Shown here: positions 16,372-23,749 of the stretch, in pieces | Position numbering within the stretch: the stretch's first letter is position 1 | Layout: the number at the start of each line of letters is the position of its first letter | DNA from: Pseudomonas sp. Irchel 3E13 | GTDB lineage: Bacteria; Pseudomonadota; Gammaproteobacteria; Pseudomonadales; Pseudomonadaceae | DNA length: 64,000 nucleotides | Assembly (NCBI RefSeq): GCF_900187455.1 | Contig: NZ_FYDX01000013.1 | Coordinates: 1-64,000, forward strand | Direction of reading: 5' to 3' | Translations under genes and position numbers: made by a program | Notes under the pieces: generated by a model | Seen by the model: the letters and a program-made list of their open reading frames with translations, nothing else | What the model was told of the DNA's origin: nothing | Database searches by the model: none

Positions 16372-17003
16372 GCCAGGACGACGCCTCGCTGCTGCAGCGC
16401 ATCGACCGTCTGGAATCGCTCGACGCCATCCGCCAGTTGGCCGGCAAGTACGCGCTGGCGCTGGACATGCGCGACATGGACGCCATGGCCAACTGCTTCG
16501 CCGCCGACGTGCGGGTGGGGCGCGACAAGAGCGGCCGCGCGCACCTCAAGGCGTGGCTGGACGAAACCATGCGCAAGCAGTTTCACGGCACCTCGCACCA
16601 CCTGGGCCAGCACATCATCGAATTCAGCGACCCGGACCATGCCACCGGCGTGGTCTATTCGAAGAACGAGCATGAGACCGGGCCCGAGTGGGTGATCATG
16701 CAGATGCTCTACTGGGATGATTACGAGCGCATCGACGGACGCTGGTGCTTCCGCCGTCGGCTGCCGTGCTACTGGTACGCCACCGACCTCAACAAACCGC
16801 CGATCGGCGGCCTGAAAATGCGCTGGCCGGGGCGTGAACCCTATGCCGGCACCTTCCATGAGCTGTTCCCGTCGTGGGACGGGTTCTGGGCCAACCGGCC
16901 GGACAAGGACGCACTGCCGCAGATCGCCGAGCCGGCACCGCTGGAGGGGTTCTTGCAGACAATGCGACGGGGGGCGGGGGATCCGAAGATTCGGGTGCGG
17001 TGA
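16368..17003 (+). CDS. NTF2/SnoaL-like protein, candidate steroid dehydratase
   Basis: This 211-residue protein has the SnoaL-like cone fold pattern: an N-terminal helix (RIDRLESLDAIRQLAGKYA), a DMRDMDAM block and a C-terminal sheet ending near DDYERIDGRWCFRRR. It aligns by eye with BaiE, the bile acid 7alpha-dehydratase: its Tyr28, Asp33 and His78 fall where BaiE has Tyr30, Asp35 and His83 (BaiE recalled from memory). This suggests dehydration of a hydroxysteroid, as also described for Hsh2-type enzymes. It is longer than BaiE by about 45 residues at the C-terminus. It overlaps the preceding SDR by ATGA and is followed by a strong terminator. Aromatic dioxygenase small subunits share the fold and are the main alternative. 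Confidence 0.7.
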   Translation: MSQDDASLLQRIDRLESLDAIRQLAGKYALALDMRDMDAMANCFAADVRVGRDKSGRAHLKAWLDETMRKQFHGTSHHLGQHIIEFSDPDHATGVVYSKNEHETGPEWVIMQMLYWDDYERIDGRWCFRRRLPCYWYATDLNKPPIGGLKMRWPGREPYAGTFHELFPSWDGFWANRPDKDALPQIAEPAPLEGFLQTMRRGAGDPKIRVR

Positions 17004-17014
17004 GAGAGGAGCAG

Positions 17015-17042
17015 AAAAGCCGTCGATTGACGGCTTTTTTGT
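17015..17042 (+). terminator. Intrinsic terminator of the SDR-SDR-NTF2 operon
   Basis: A stem AAAAGCCGTC / GACGGCTTTT with a 4-base loop runs into a T tract, 11 bp after the NTF2-like stop. Confidence 0.88.
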
Positions 17043-17108
17043 CGTTGTCCTCTCGGGCCTCATCGCTGGCATCTACACAATTTATGCATGTGTCAGCCGA
17101 CATGTCTT

Positions 17109-17383
17109 CAGCGCCCTTGAGATCGAGCGCCGCCCGCGCGGCGCATCGCGAGCAAGCTCGCTCCTACATCGGTTGCAACGTACCTATGCCTGTCAGGCCA
17201 TGGTTGAACGCCTTGTTTGTACGACGCGGTATCGAGTCGACATCAACAACCTCCCCGCGATTCATCGCCAAGCGCCAAGTGCGGGCAACACCTCTCTGTC
17301 AGGCCATGGCACGTTGCAACCGATGTAGGAGCGAGCTTGCTCGCGATGCGCCGCGCGGGCGGCGCTCGATCTCAAGGGCTCTG
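17109..17383. repeat. 73-bp near-perfect inverted repeat built on REP units
   Basis: Arms 17109-17181 and 17311-17383 are inverted copies with one mismatch seen. Each contains the REP core GCGAGCAAGCTCGC plus its extended companion and a further segment CATCGGTTGCAACGT not typical of REPs. The 129-bp centre has a 13-bp direct repeat TGTCAGGCCATGG (17191 and 17297). No gene was recognised in 17043-17520. Confidence 0.85.
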
Positions 17384-17521
17384 AAAACCTGTCGGCTAGC
17401 GCTTGGTGGCCATTACTCGGCCTTATGACAAGCGCCTTCCAGTCACCACATGATCGAAAGATGGGTAGATACCCATGCAGCGATGGCGCCCGCCCTGGCA
17501 ACAGCGTTGCCTCGGCTGGCC

Positions 17522-17553
17522 TCATCGCTGGCAAGACCGGCTCCCACAGGTTC
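17522..17553. repeat. Single REP unit
   Basis: A REP-like unit (ATCGCTGGCAAGACCGGC then TCCCACAG) lies alone between the 73-bp inverted repeat and the duplicated scrap at 17598. Confidence 0.6.
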
Positions 17554-17597
17554 TGAGCCAGTCACTGAAACTTTGTTCAGTCACCACCCTGTGGGTG

Positions 17598-17628
17598 CCC
17601 TATGACGGTACCTTTCATGAGCTGTTCC
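17598..17628 (+). pseudogene. Scrap resembling the 3' part of the NTF2-like gene
   Basis: These 31 bases match 28 of 31 bases of 16839-16869 in the NTF2-like gene and encode PYDGTFHELF against PYAGTFHELF, in an open frame that otherwise shows no relation. It looks like a residue of a partial duplication or of a lost paralogue, about 600 bp downstream of the parent gene. Confidence 0.4.
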
Positions 17629-17671
17629 GCCATGGGAATCCGGCCAACCTGATATTTCTGCCAGTTGTGGG

Positions 17672-18408
17672 ATGTTCTCGCTACGCGCCGAATGGGGAGC
17701 GCCACTTCCGCCATTGCAACTGGTCGGACCTGATGCCCAGGCGGGGGCGGTGGAGGTGATGGTCAGTGAGTCGAAGGGCCTGGAACAGCCATTCACGCTA
17801 ACCCTCACAGCGGCGAGGGACGATGTGGCGATCACGTTCGAACATGACTCTTTTTATCCCCCCGTAATTGATGAAAACGCGCTGCTGCATTTTGAGTTTA
17901 CTGCCCCCCAAGGAGAACACTTTGATCTGACTTTTCGTGTCAACGGTGACAACAACACTGCAGGGATCTATATTTTTTCAGAAGACGCTTTGCTGTTTAC
18001 CAACGAATTCATGAATAGCTATCAAGGCCCATGGCCCGCCAAGTTTGAGCTTGTTGCCATTCAGAATGGCGACATCGTCGCTACCGCAACGCTTAACCTG
18101 CTCGACGTTCGCAAGGTAGTCGTTGATAGCCTTTACATCATCCCTCTGCCGTCCGACCAGGTCACTATTCCAACAGAAGGGAAACTATCGTCGTGGCAGC
18201 CCCCCGGTTTTTCGACAAGGAGGGTATACCGGTACCTTTTGCTGAAGTGCACTGGGTCGTGCGGTTGTTGAAAGAAGTCCGGGGAGTAAGCGCGACTGCA
18301 CACATCTTCACCATCACGCCTTCTGCAGAGCCGGGCGTGTTTAATCCTGTTCTTTACGAACTGACTTCCAACACGTATCACCAGGGAACAATCCATCTTA
18401 TTGCGTGA
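17672..18408 (+). pseudogene. Unrecognised beta-rich protein gene, interrupted by a frameshift
   Basis: The first frame runs 17672-18271. Its first ~170 residues have acidic, beta-strand-like sequence (VAITFEHDSF, FDLTFRVNGDNN, FELVAIQNGDIVATATLNL). After the C6 tract near 18200 the coding pattern moves to another frame (FFDKEGIPVPFAEVHWVVRL to GTIHLIA, stop at 18408). One extra C in that tract would give a continuous ~245-residue protein. The change could be a real mutation, slippage-based variation or an assembly error. The start at 17672 has no clear ribosome site. Base use is AT-richer than the flanking steroid genes and similar to the 21-32 kb toxin region, suggesting acquired DNA. No family was recognised. 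Confidence 0.55.
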
Positions 18409-18421
18409 GTAAAAAGTACAG

Positions 18422-18455
18422 ATCCAGGAGGCCACGTTGCAGTTGCCTCCTGGAT
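18422..18455. terminator. Hairpin between convergent genes
   Basis: An 11-bp stem ATCCAGGAGGC / GCCTCCTGGAT with a 12-base loop lies between the frameshifted gene and the convergent acyl-CoA dehydrogenase gene. No long T-run follows, so it may be a weak bidirectional terminator. Confidence 0.6.
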
Positions 18456-18465
18456 GTCCTCCCCG

Positions 18466-19653
18466 CTACCTGCGCATCTCCCGCGGCATCCCCAGCGCCC
18501 GCTCGGCAATCACATTGCGCTGGATCTCGTTGCTGCCGCCGTAGATGGTGTCCGACCGGGTAAACAGGAACAGCGACTGCAACCGGCTCAACTCATAAGG
18601 CGCGCCGTCGAGAACCTCCGCTTGCGGTCCCAGCACATCCATCGCCAACTTGCCCAGTTCGGCATGCCAGGTGGACCAGGCCAATTTATAGATCATCGCT
18701 TCGCGCGCCAGGCTGCCGTCTTGCGGGCCGGAGAGCATGCGCAGCGAGTTGTAGCGCAGTACTTTGAGCCCGGCCCAGGCGCGGGCGATGCGCTGGCGCA
18801 GCAACGGGTCGCGGCTGGCGCCGTTGTTGCGGGCGATGCGAATGACCTCGTCCAGTTCGTTGTGGAACTGCATCTGCTGGCCAAGGGTGGAGACGCCGCG
18901 CTCGAACCCGAGCAGGGCCATGGCGATCCTCCAGCCATCGCCGGGCTCGCCGACCAGGTTGGCGATCGAGGTCCGCGCCTGGTCGAAGAACACTTCGTTG
19001 AACTCGCTGGTGCCGGTGAGTTGCTGGATCGGCTGCACGCGAATCTGTTCCTGGGCCATCGGCACCAGCAGGAACGACAGCCCGTGATGACCGCTGCTGC
19101 CCGGTTCGGTTCGGGCCAGCACAAAGCACCAATCAGCTTCATGGGCCAGCGAGGTCCAGACTTTCTGCCCGCTGATCAGCCAGTACTCGCCGCTGTCGTC
19201 GAGGCGCGCGCGGGTCTGCACATTGGCCAGGTCCGAGCCGGCGCCGGGCTCGGAATAGCCTTGGCACCAGAACTCACGGCCGCTGAGGATGCCTGGCAGC
19301 AGCCGGCGTTTCTGATCAGTGTTGCCGAAGGCGGCGAGGGTTGGGCCGACCAGTCCTTCGCCGATATGGCCCATGCGTCCGGGGCCGCCGGCGCGGGCAT
19401 ATTCTTCGTGGAAGATCACTTGCTGGCTGATGCTCAGGCCGCGGCCACCGTGTTCGGTGGCCCAGCCGACGCCAGTCCAACCGCCCGCTGCGAGTTCGCG
19501 TTCCCAGGCTTTGCGTTGCTCCGGAAAGCTGTGCTCGTCGCCCGGCCCGCCGCGAAAACGCAGGGGCTCGAACTCGCCGCGCAGGTGTTCGGCCATCCAC
19601 TGGGCGACGTCTTTGCGGAAGGCTTCGTCCGCGCTGTTGAATCCGATCTTCAT
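18466..19653 (-). CDS. Acyl-CoA dehydrogenase, steroid heteromeric type (subunit 1)
   Basis: This 395-residue FAD enzyme has the CoA/FAD blocks YSEPGAGSDLA and FNEVFFDQART, and the C-terminal TIYGGSNEIQRN. In ordinary acyl-CoA dehydrogenases the last motif has Glu (YEGT) as the base; here it is Gly. Steroid acyl-CoA dehydrogenases work as heterotetramers of two unlike subunits with the catalytic Glu placed elsewhere. It overlaps the upstream gene by 4 bp, supporting such a pair. The start was set at 19653 (family-like MKIGFNSADEAF). It would desaturate a steroid side-chain or ring-derived CoA ester; which one is not readable. The pair has its own copy of the steroid motif. Confidence 0.82.
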   Translation of the reverse strand: MKIGFNSADEAFRKDVAQWMAEHLRGEFEPLRFRGGPGDEHSFPEQRKAWERELAAGGWTGVGWATEHGGRGLSISQQVIFHEEYARAGGPGRMGHIGEGLVGPTLAAFGNTDQKRRLLPGILSGREFWCQGYSEPGAGSDLANVQTRARLDDSGEYWLISGQKVWTSLAHEADWCFVLARTEPGSSGHHGLSFLLVPMAQEQIRVQPIQQLTGTSEFNEVFFDQARTSIANLVGEPGDGWRIAMALLGFERGVSTLGQQMQFHNELDEVIRIARNNGASRDPLLRQRIARAWAGLKVLRYNSLRMLSGPQDGSLAREAMIYKLAWSTWHAELGKLAMDVLGPQAEVLDGAPYELSRLQSLFLFTRSDTIYGGSNEIQRNVIAERALGMPREMRR

Positions 19654-20816
19654 GGGCGTTGCTCCAGGAGTTGCGCGGCCAGGCGCTCGGCGTGCCAGGC
19701 CGGGGTGCCAAGCCACTGTTCGCCGGCCCGGGCGCGTTTGAAATACAGGTGCGGGTCGTATTCCCAGGTGAAGCCGACCCCGCCATGCAACTGGATGGAC
19801 TCGGCCGCGCAATGGAAGAAGGTTTCGCTGGCGTGCAGCTTCGCCGTGGCGGCGGCGGCGAGCAGTTCGCTGGCCAGCGCCGGGTCGCCCTCGACGGCAA
19901 GACGTTCGCCGGCGACACAGGCGGCGTACCAGAACGCCGAACGGGCGCATTCGACTTGCAACATCATGTCGGCGCAGCGGTGCTTGATCGCCTGAAAACT
20001 GGCGATAGGGCGGTTGAATTGCTTGCGTTCGGCAACGTAGGCCAGGGTCAGGTCCAGCACCTGCTGGGCGCCGCCGGTCTGTTCCGCGGCCAGGCCAATG
20101 GCGGCGATGCTCAGCACGTCGCGCAACAACGGCCAGCCCTGGCCGACGACGCCGAGCAACTGGGCATCAGCGGCGCGCACGCCATGCAGTTCGACCCGCG
20201 CCAGGCGGCGGGTCTGGTCGAGGGTGGGCAGGGCGTTGCGAATGATGCCCGGGGTATCGGCGGGCAGGGCGAACAAGCTGATGCCGTGTTCGCCCTGGCT
20301 GCCCGGTTCACGGGTGGCGACGATCAGCAGGTCAGCCAGCGCGCCGTCGAGTACCTGCGCGCAAAGCCCATCGAGGACATAGCCGCCGGCTTCGGCGCGG
20401 GCCGTGATCCGCACGCTGTCGGCGTCCATGCCCGCACCCCACGCCAGGGTGGCGCGGGTGTCACCAGCGGCGATCGCGCCGAGCCAGTGGGCCTGCAACG
20501 GCGGGTTATCGGCCAGCAGCAGGGCCGGGGTCGCCAGGCACGCGGTGGCGAACAGCGGCGAGCCGAGCAGGAAACGCCCGCACTGTTCCTGCAACACGGC
20601 CAACTCGACGAAGCCCAGGCCCATGCCGCCGTACGCTTCCGGCACCATCAGCGCCGGCCAGTACAGCTCCTGAGCGATGCGCTGCCACAGCGCCGGGTCA
20701 TAGTCATCGACACGCGCCATGCCCGCGCGTACGGCGGACGAGTCGCTGGCCTGGGCCAGAAAGCGCTCGGCGCTGTCGCGGATCATCAACTGCTCTTCGG
20801 TAAAGGCGAACTCCAT
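19650..20816 (-). CDS. Acyl-CoA dehydrogenase, steroid heteromeric type (subunit 2)
   Basis: This 388-residue protein starts FAFTEEQLMIRDSAERFL and has the segment ERKQFNRPIASFQAIKHRCA and the C-terminal HGGVGFTWEYDPHLYFKRA. The usual YEGT motif is absent; the end is instead typical of the shorter subunits paired with FadE26/28-type proteins. The central beta domain (about 115-235) is divergent, lacking the TEPxAGSD block, which suggests a structural or asymmetric role in a heterotetramer with the overlapping downstream gene. It is the first gene of the unit, with the shared motif 61 bp upstream. Confidence 0.82.
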   Translation of the reverse strand: MEFAFTEEQLMIRDSAERFLAQASDSSAVRAGMARVDDYDPALWQRIAQELYWPALMVPEAYGGMGLGFVELAVLQEQCGRFLLGSPLFATACLATPALLLADNPPLQAHWLGAIAAGDTRATLAWGAGMDADSVRITARAEAGGYVLDGLCAQVLDGALADLLIVATREPGSQGEHGISLFALPADTPGIIRNALPTLDQTRRLARVELHGVRAADAQLLGVVGQGWPLLRDVLSIAAIGLAAEQTGGAQQVLDLTLAYVAERKQFNRPIASFQAIKHRCADMMLQVECARSAFWYAACVAGERLAVEGDPALASELLAAAATAKLHASETFFHCAAESIQLHGGVGFTWEYDPHLYFKRARAGEQWLGTPAWHAERLAAQLLEQRP

Positions 20817-20877
20817 GAGGACGGATCTCTGCGGGACGAAAGGATGCCGCAGTCTAGGGGTGGCGCTTTTACGGGCG

Positions 20878-20896
20878 AATCATTGAAACGGACTAG
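20878..20896 (-). promoter_or_regulatory. Steroid-operon motif, copy (d, left half conserved)
   Basis: Read on the minus strand this is CTAGTCC-GTTTC-AATGATT, then CGCCC. The left half is exact and the right half differs at three positions. It lies 61 bp upstream of the acyl-CoA dehydrogenase start at 20816. Confidence 0.55.
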
Positions 20897-20989
20897 GCGC
20901 TTTGTGAAGTACGGTGATGGCGTTCCGCGGGTGTTGAACAGGCACCGCTACTAATGTGGGCCTTATGAAGTTTCAGTGTCCTCAAGTTA

Positions 20990-21130
20990 GGCTCTGTATG
21001 AAAAGCCTTGATACTCGGTGATGCTGCGTTGAAAACAGCCTCGGAATGCTCATTTACAACCCGTAAACTCCGCTTCCTCGGCTGTTTTCGCCTTGCCTGA
21101 CCTTCGTCTCAAGGCTTTTCATACAGAGCC
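20990..21130. mobile_element. MITE-like element with 22-bp terminal inverted repeats and TA duplication
   Basis: This 141-bp element begins GGCTCTGTATGAAAAGCC and ends with its inverse; the inverted ends match over 22 bp. TA flanks both sides (20988-20989 and 21131-21132). Internally there is a second imperfect inverted repeat around AAAACAGCC and GGCTGTTTTC. It has no coding capacity. The size, ends and TA target fit a non-autonomous derivative of an IS630-like or IS5-like element. It marks the junction between the steroid island and the AT-richer toxin region. Nothing else was recognised in the rest of the 504-bp gap. Confidence 0.75.
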
Positions 21131-21320
21131 TAGTTGCTGCAAGAAAAATCATTACGATGACAGTCGCCCGGTATTCCGACAACTGACAAAAATGCCAGGT
21201 AGCGTGCCGGCCATATTATTACCAAAAATTCTAAATATCAGAAGTTTGCCGGGCTAGGCTGAAACAAGCAGCGTCGCCATCAAAGTAGTTACTCTTTTCG
21301 TATGATTAACGAGGTGCGTC

Positions 21321-23624
21321 ATGGAACGTGTCGAGCCCACTGTATTTTTTAATCAGCGGCCTTTGAAAAATGATTTGGTAAATGGAATGCAAGCCAGCAT
21401 AGAGTTTGCCCAGTCCATAATCATACCCTCGCAGTCGACGTCATTACCGGGTGACAAGAAGCCGAGGCTGGTTGCGCTCAGGAATACGCTGGTGATGTTC
21501 AGGCCAATAGGCAGTGCTATCGATTTTAAAGAAGGAATTATAATGAAGGTCCTTCTCGAGAATAATCCATTGTATTCGGTCAAACTGCATGACTTCATGG
21601 CGAGACCAACAATGGCCGGGAAAGTTCAAGGGTTTGGTCAGGCGGATTTCATCGAGCCAGGGCAGTATGATCGGGTCATCGAAACCCAGGCAGAAATCGA
21701 TTTGATCGGGCATGATCCTGACGCTAGCCACTTCAAGACACTGCTCTCGACGCACAATACCCTGAACGTGAAACTTGCAAATGAACGTTGGGCTTCGGAC
21801 TTCTATCTGCCAGGACACTCCACGTCACTGAAGGGTAAAAAGATAGTGTTTCACTCCGATGCGGTGTTTGAATCGCGGGTGCATTATGGTGGAAGTACGG
21901 TGCGCTTGAGAAGAGGCGAGAAGTTGGTTTTTTTCAACAGACAGGGCGTGTGGGGGGAACGAATCGATCTTGAGTTTCAAACCATCGATTACGCGCCTGA
22001 CCTCCGGAGCTGCATTATTCCCTGGCAGCATGTAAAACCCGGGATCACGCTACGCTTTGACGCCGCTAATATTAGCGGGTCGTACAACTCTATCAATATT
22101 GGCGCGCCAAGCGAACTTCTGCTGAATACGATCGATATTGGCATGTTGACACCCAATAACGATGTGTTTTCATCCCGCTTCAGCGCTGAGCTTCAGCGTC
22201 AATATTTTCAGCAAACGCCCATCAGCCGGCTGGTGGTCAACCAATATGAACCGGTGTATTGGAAGGAAATAAAGTTGCCCAGTGGCGAGGTGATAAGTGG
22301 CGCCTCCACCGATAAAGGCGATGTTCATAACGGTGACCTCAGGCAGTACACGGGAAAAGAACTGATTTCCCTGGGCATCAATAATGCCAGCTACGGCATT
22401 CACAGTTCACCGGGTTCGGGAGAGGATGGCCTGAATAAACATTTTGCGGCGGCGCAATTCACGGCGCACACGTCTGTCGGTAATTACAGTAATGGTCGGG
22501 TTGTCCATGGTCTGTCGGGCGGCGGCAGTATCGTGACGCTGGTCGATTGCGTGGGCAATGAATTCAGCCATGAGCTGGGTCATAACTACGGGATCGGTCA
22601 TTACCCAGAGAAGTTCACCGGGTCGGTACACCGTTCTTCTGAAGCGATCAATTCAAGCTGGGGCTGGGATAGTAACAAACATTACTTCATCCCTAATTTC
22701 GAAAAGTCACGCTTCAACCTGCCTACCTGTTATGAAGGTACATGCCAAGCGCCGTTTCACGGGCATAGCTTCGGCACCGACACCATGGCGGGTGGATTCC
22801 CGATGTGTACGCCGACTAATGGCTATACGCTTTGCACACCGCATACCCACCATCACATCCAGCAGTTTATGGAAAGCAAGGCGATCTTTGATAAAACCTC
22901 CAGTACCGGCTACCTGAAGTGGAATGAAACATCAAAAAAACTGGAGGAATGGGGTGAGTTCCATAGTGCTGCCGCTGACGAGTTTGATTTGAGTTCCATG
23001 ACACGGTTGCTCAACGACTACCGACTGGTTGAAATACCCTTGTACGATAACCACCACGCACATGACGTATTCATCCCGGCCGCGGCGGCCGCCAATAAGT
23101 CCAAAGGCATACACGTTGTGCATTACGCGAGTTGGGGCGCCACGTTGCGTATAAATGGCACCTCCGTGCCGCTGGTCAGAGGGACGGTATTGAATTATGA
23201 GTCCAATGGCTCGACGTGGGTCGAGGTCAAGGACTTCTCTTTCAATGTTGTCCGCAAGCCTGCCCAACAGGGCATTCCGGTCACAACGCTGCTTGGCTAC
23301 TATGACCCTCGGGCCGGATACAACAACTATATATTTCCTGCACTTCATTGCGCCCACGGGAACAGTTATTCGGCGGATCGGGATGTCGAGATAAATGCGG
23401 CCAAGTGTTATCTGGTAGTCAGGAACGCTAATAACCAGACGCTGAAGTTCGTGCTGAGGTCATCCCGTGTACAAGCCACTACACCGAACCGGTTCCATGT
23501 GAACGTCCCCTCATCCTTTTCGCCGACCAAGGCCACTCTCTATCGAGATGGCGCTTTAGCGTGGGCAGTGGATCTCGACCCGCCCACCGGAAACGCGCGC
23601 GTCACGATCACCGGGCGACAGTAG
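21321..23624 (+). CDS. M66-family zinc metalloprotease (StcE/TagA-like)
   Basis: The 767-residue product has the metzincin-type zinc motif HELGHNYGIGH at residues 417-427, with the flanking conserved blocks GGGSIVTLVDCVGNEFSHE and GWDSNKHYFIPNFEKS seen in M66 peptidases such as StcE and TagA. The N-terminal ~300 residues are beta-rich, and a C-terminal region of about 200 residues follows the catalytic domain. M66 enzymes cut mucin-type glycoproteins. Known members are secreted with a signal peptide, whereas this one begins MERVEPTVFF with none. The start follows GAGGTGCGTC. It precedes a split RHS toxin in the same direction and shares its AT-richer base use, so it may be part of that toxin system. 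Confidence 0.88.
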   Translation: MERVEPTVFFNQRPLKNDLVNGMQASIEFAQSIIIPSQSTSLPGDKKPRLVALRNTLVMFRPIGSAIDFKEGIIMKVLLENNPLYSVKLHDFMARPTMAGKVQGFGQADFIEPGQYDRVIETQAEIDLIGHDPDASHFKTLLSTHNTLNVKLANERWASDFYLPGHSTSLKGKKIVFHSDAVFESRVHYGGSTVRLRRGEKLVFFNRQGVWGERIDLEFQTIDYAPDLRSCIIPWQHVKPGITLRFDAANISGSYNSINIGAPSELLLNTIDIGMLTPNNDVFSSRFSAELQRQYFQQTPISRLVVNQYEPVYWKEIKLPSGEVISGASTDKGDVHNGDLRQYTGKELISLGINNASYGIHSSPGSGEDGLNKHFAAAQFTAHTSVGNYSNGRVVHGLSGGGSIVTLVDCVGNEFSHELGHNYGIGHYPEKFTGSVHRSSEAINSSWGWDSNKHYFIPNFEKSRFNLPTCYEGTCQAPFHGHSFGTDTMAGGFPMCTPTNGYTLCTPHTHHHIQQFMESKAIFDKTSSTGYLKWNETSKKLEEWGEFHSAAADEFDLSSMTRLLNDYRLVEIPLYDNHHAHDVFIPAAAAANKSKGIHVVHYASWGATLRINGTSVPLVRGTVLNYESNGSTWVEVKDFSFNVVRKPAQQGIPVTTLLGYYDPRAGYNNYIFPALHCAHGNSYSADRDVEINAAKCYLVVRNANNQTLKFVLRSSRVQATTPNRFHVNVPSSFSPTKATLYRDGALAWAVDLDPPTGNARVTITGRQ

Positions 23625-23663
23625 CCGCGTTCGACCTGGCGGGTTGTAGATGAGCATTTCGAC

Positions 23664-23687
23664 GGGGCTCACCCATGAGCCCCTTTT
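23664..23687 (+). terminator. Intrinsic terminator after the metalloprotease gene
   Basis: An 8-bp stem GGGGCTCA / TGAGCCCC followed by TTTTC lies 40 bp after the M66 stop. An ATG in its right arm (23675) opens the next frame but is a poor start for that reason. Confidence 0.78.
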
Positions 23688-23749
23688 CAACGCTGCATGG
23701 GCGAGTGCGGTTGCATGTCGTACAGGGCCTGAAACGCGGAGTGCAATAC

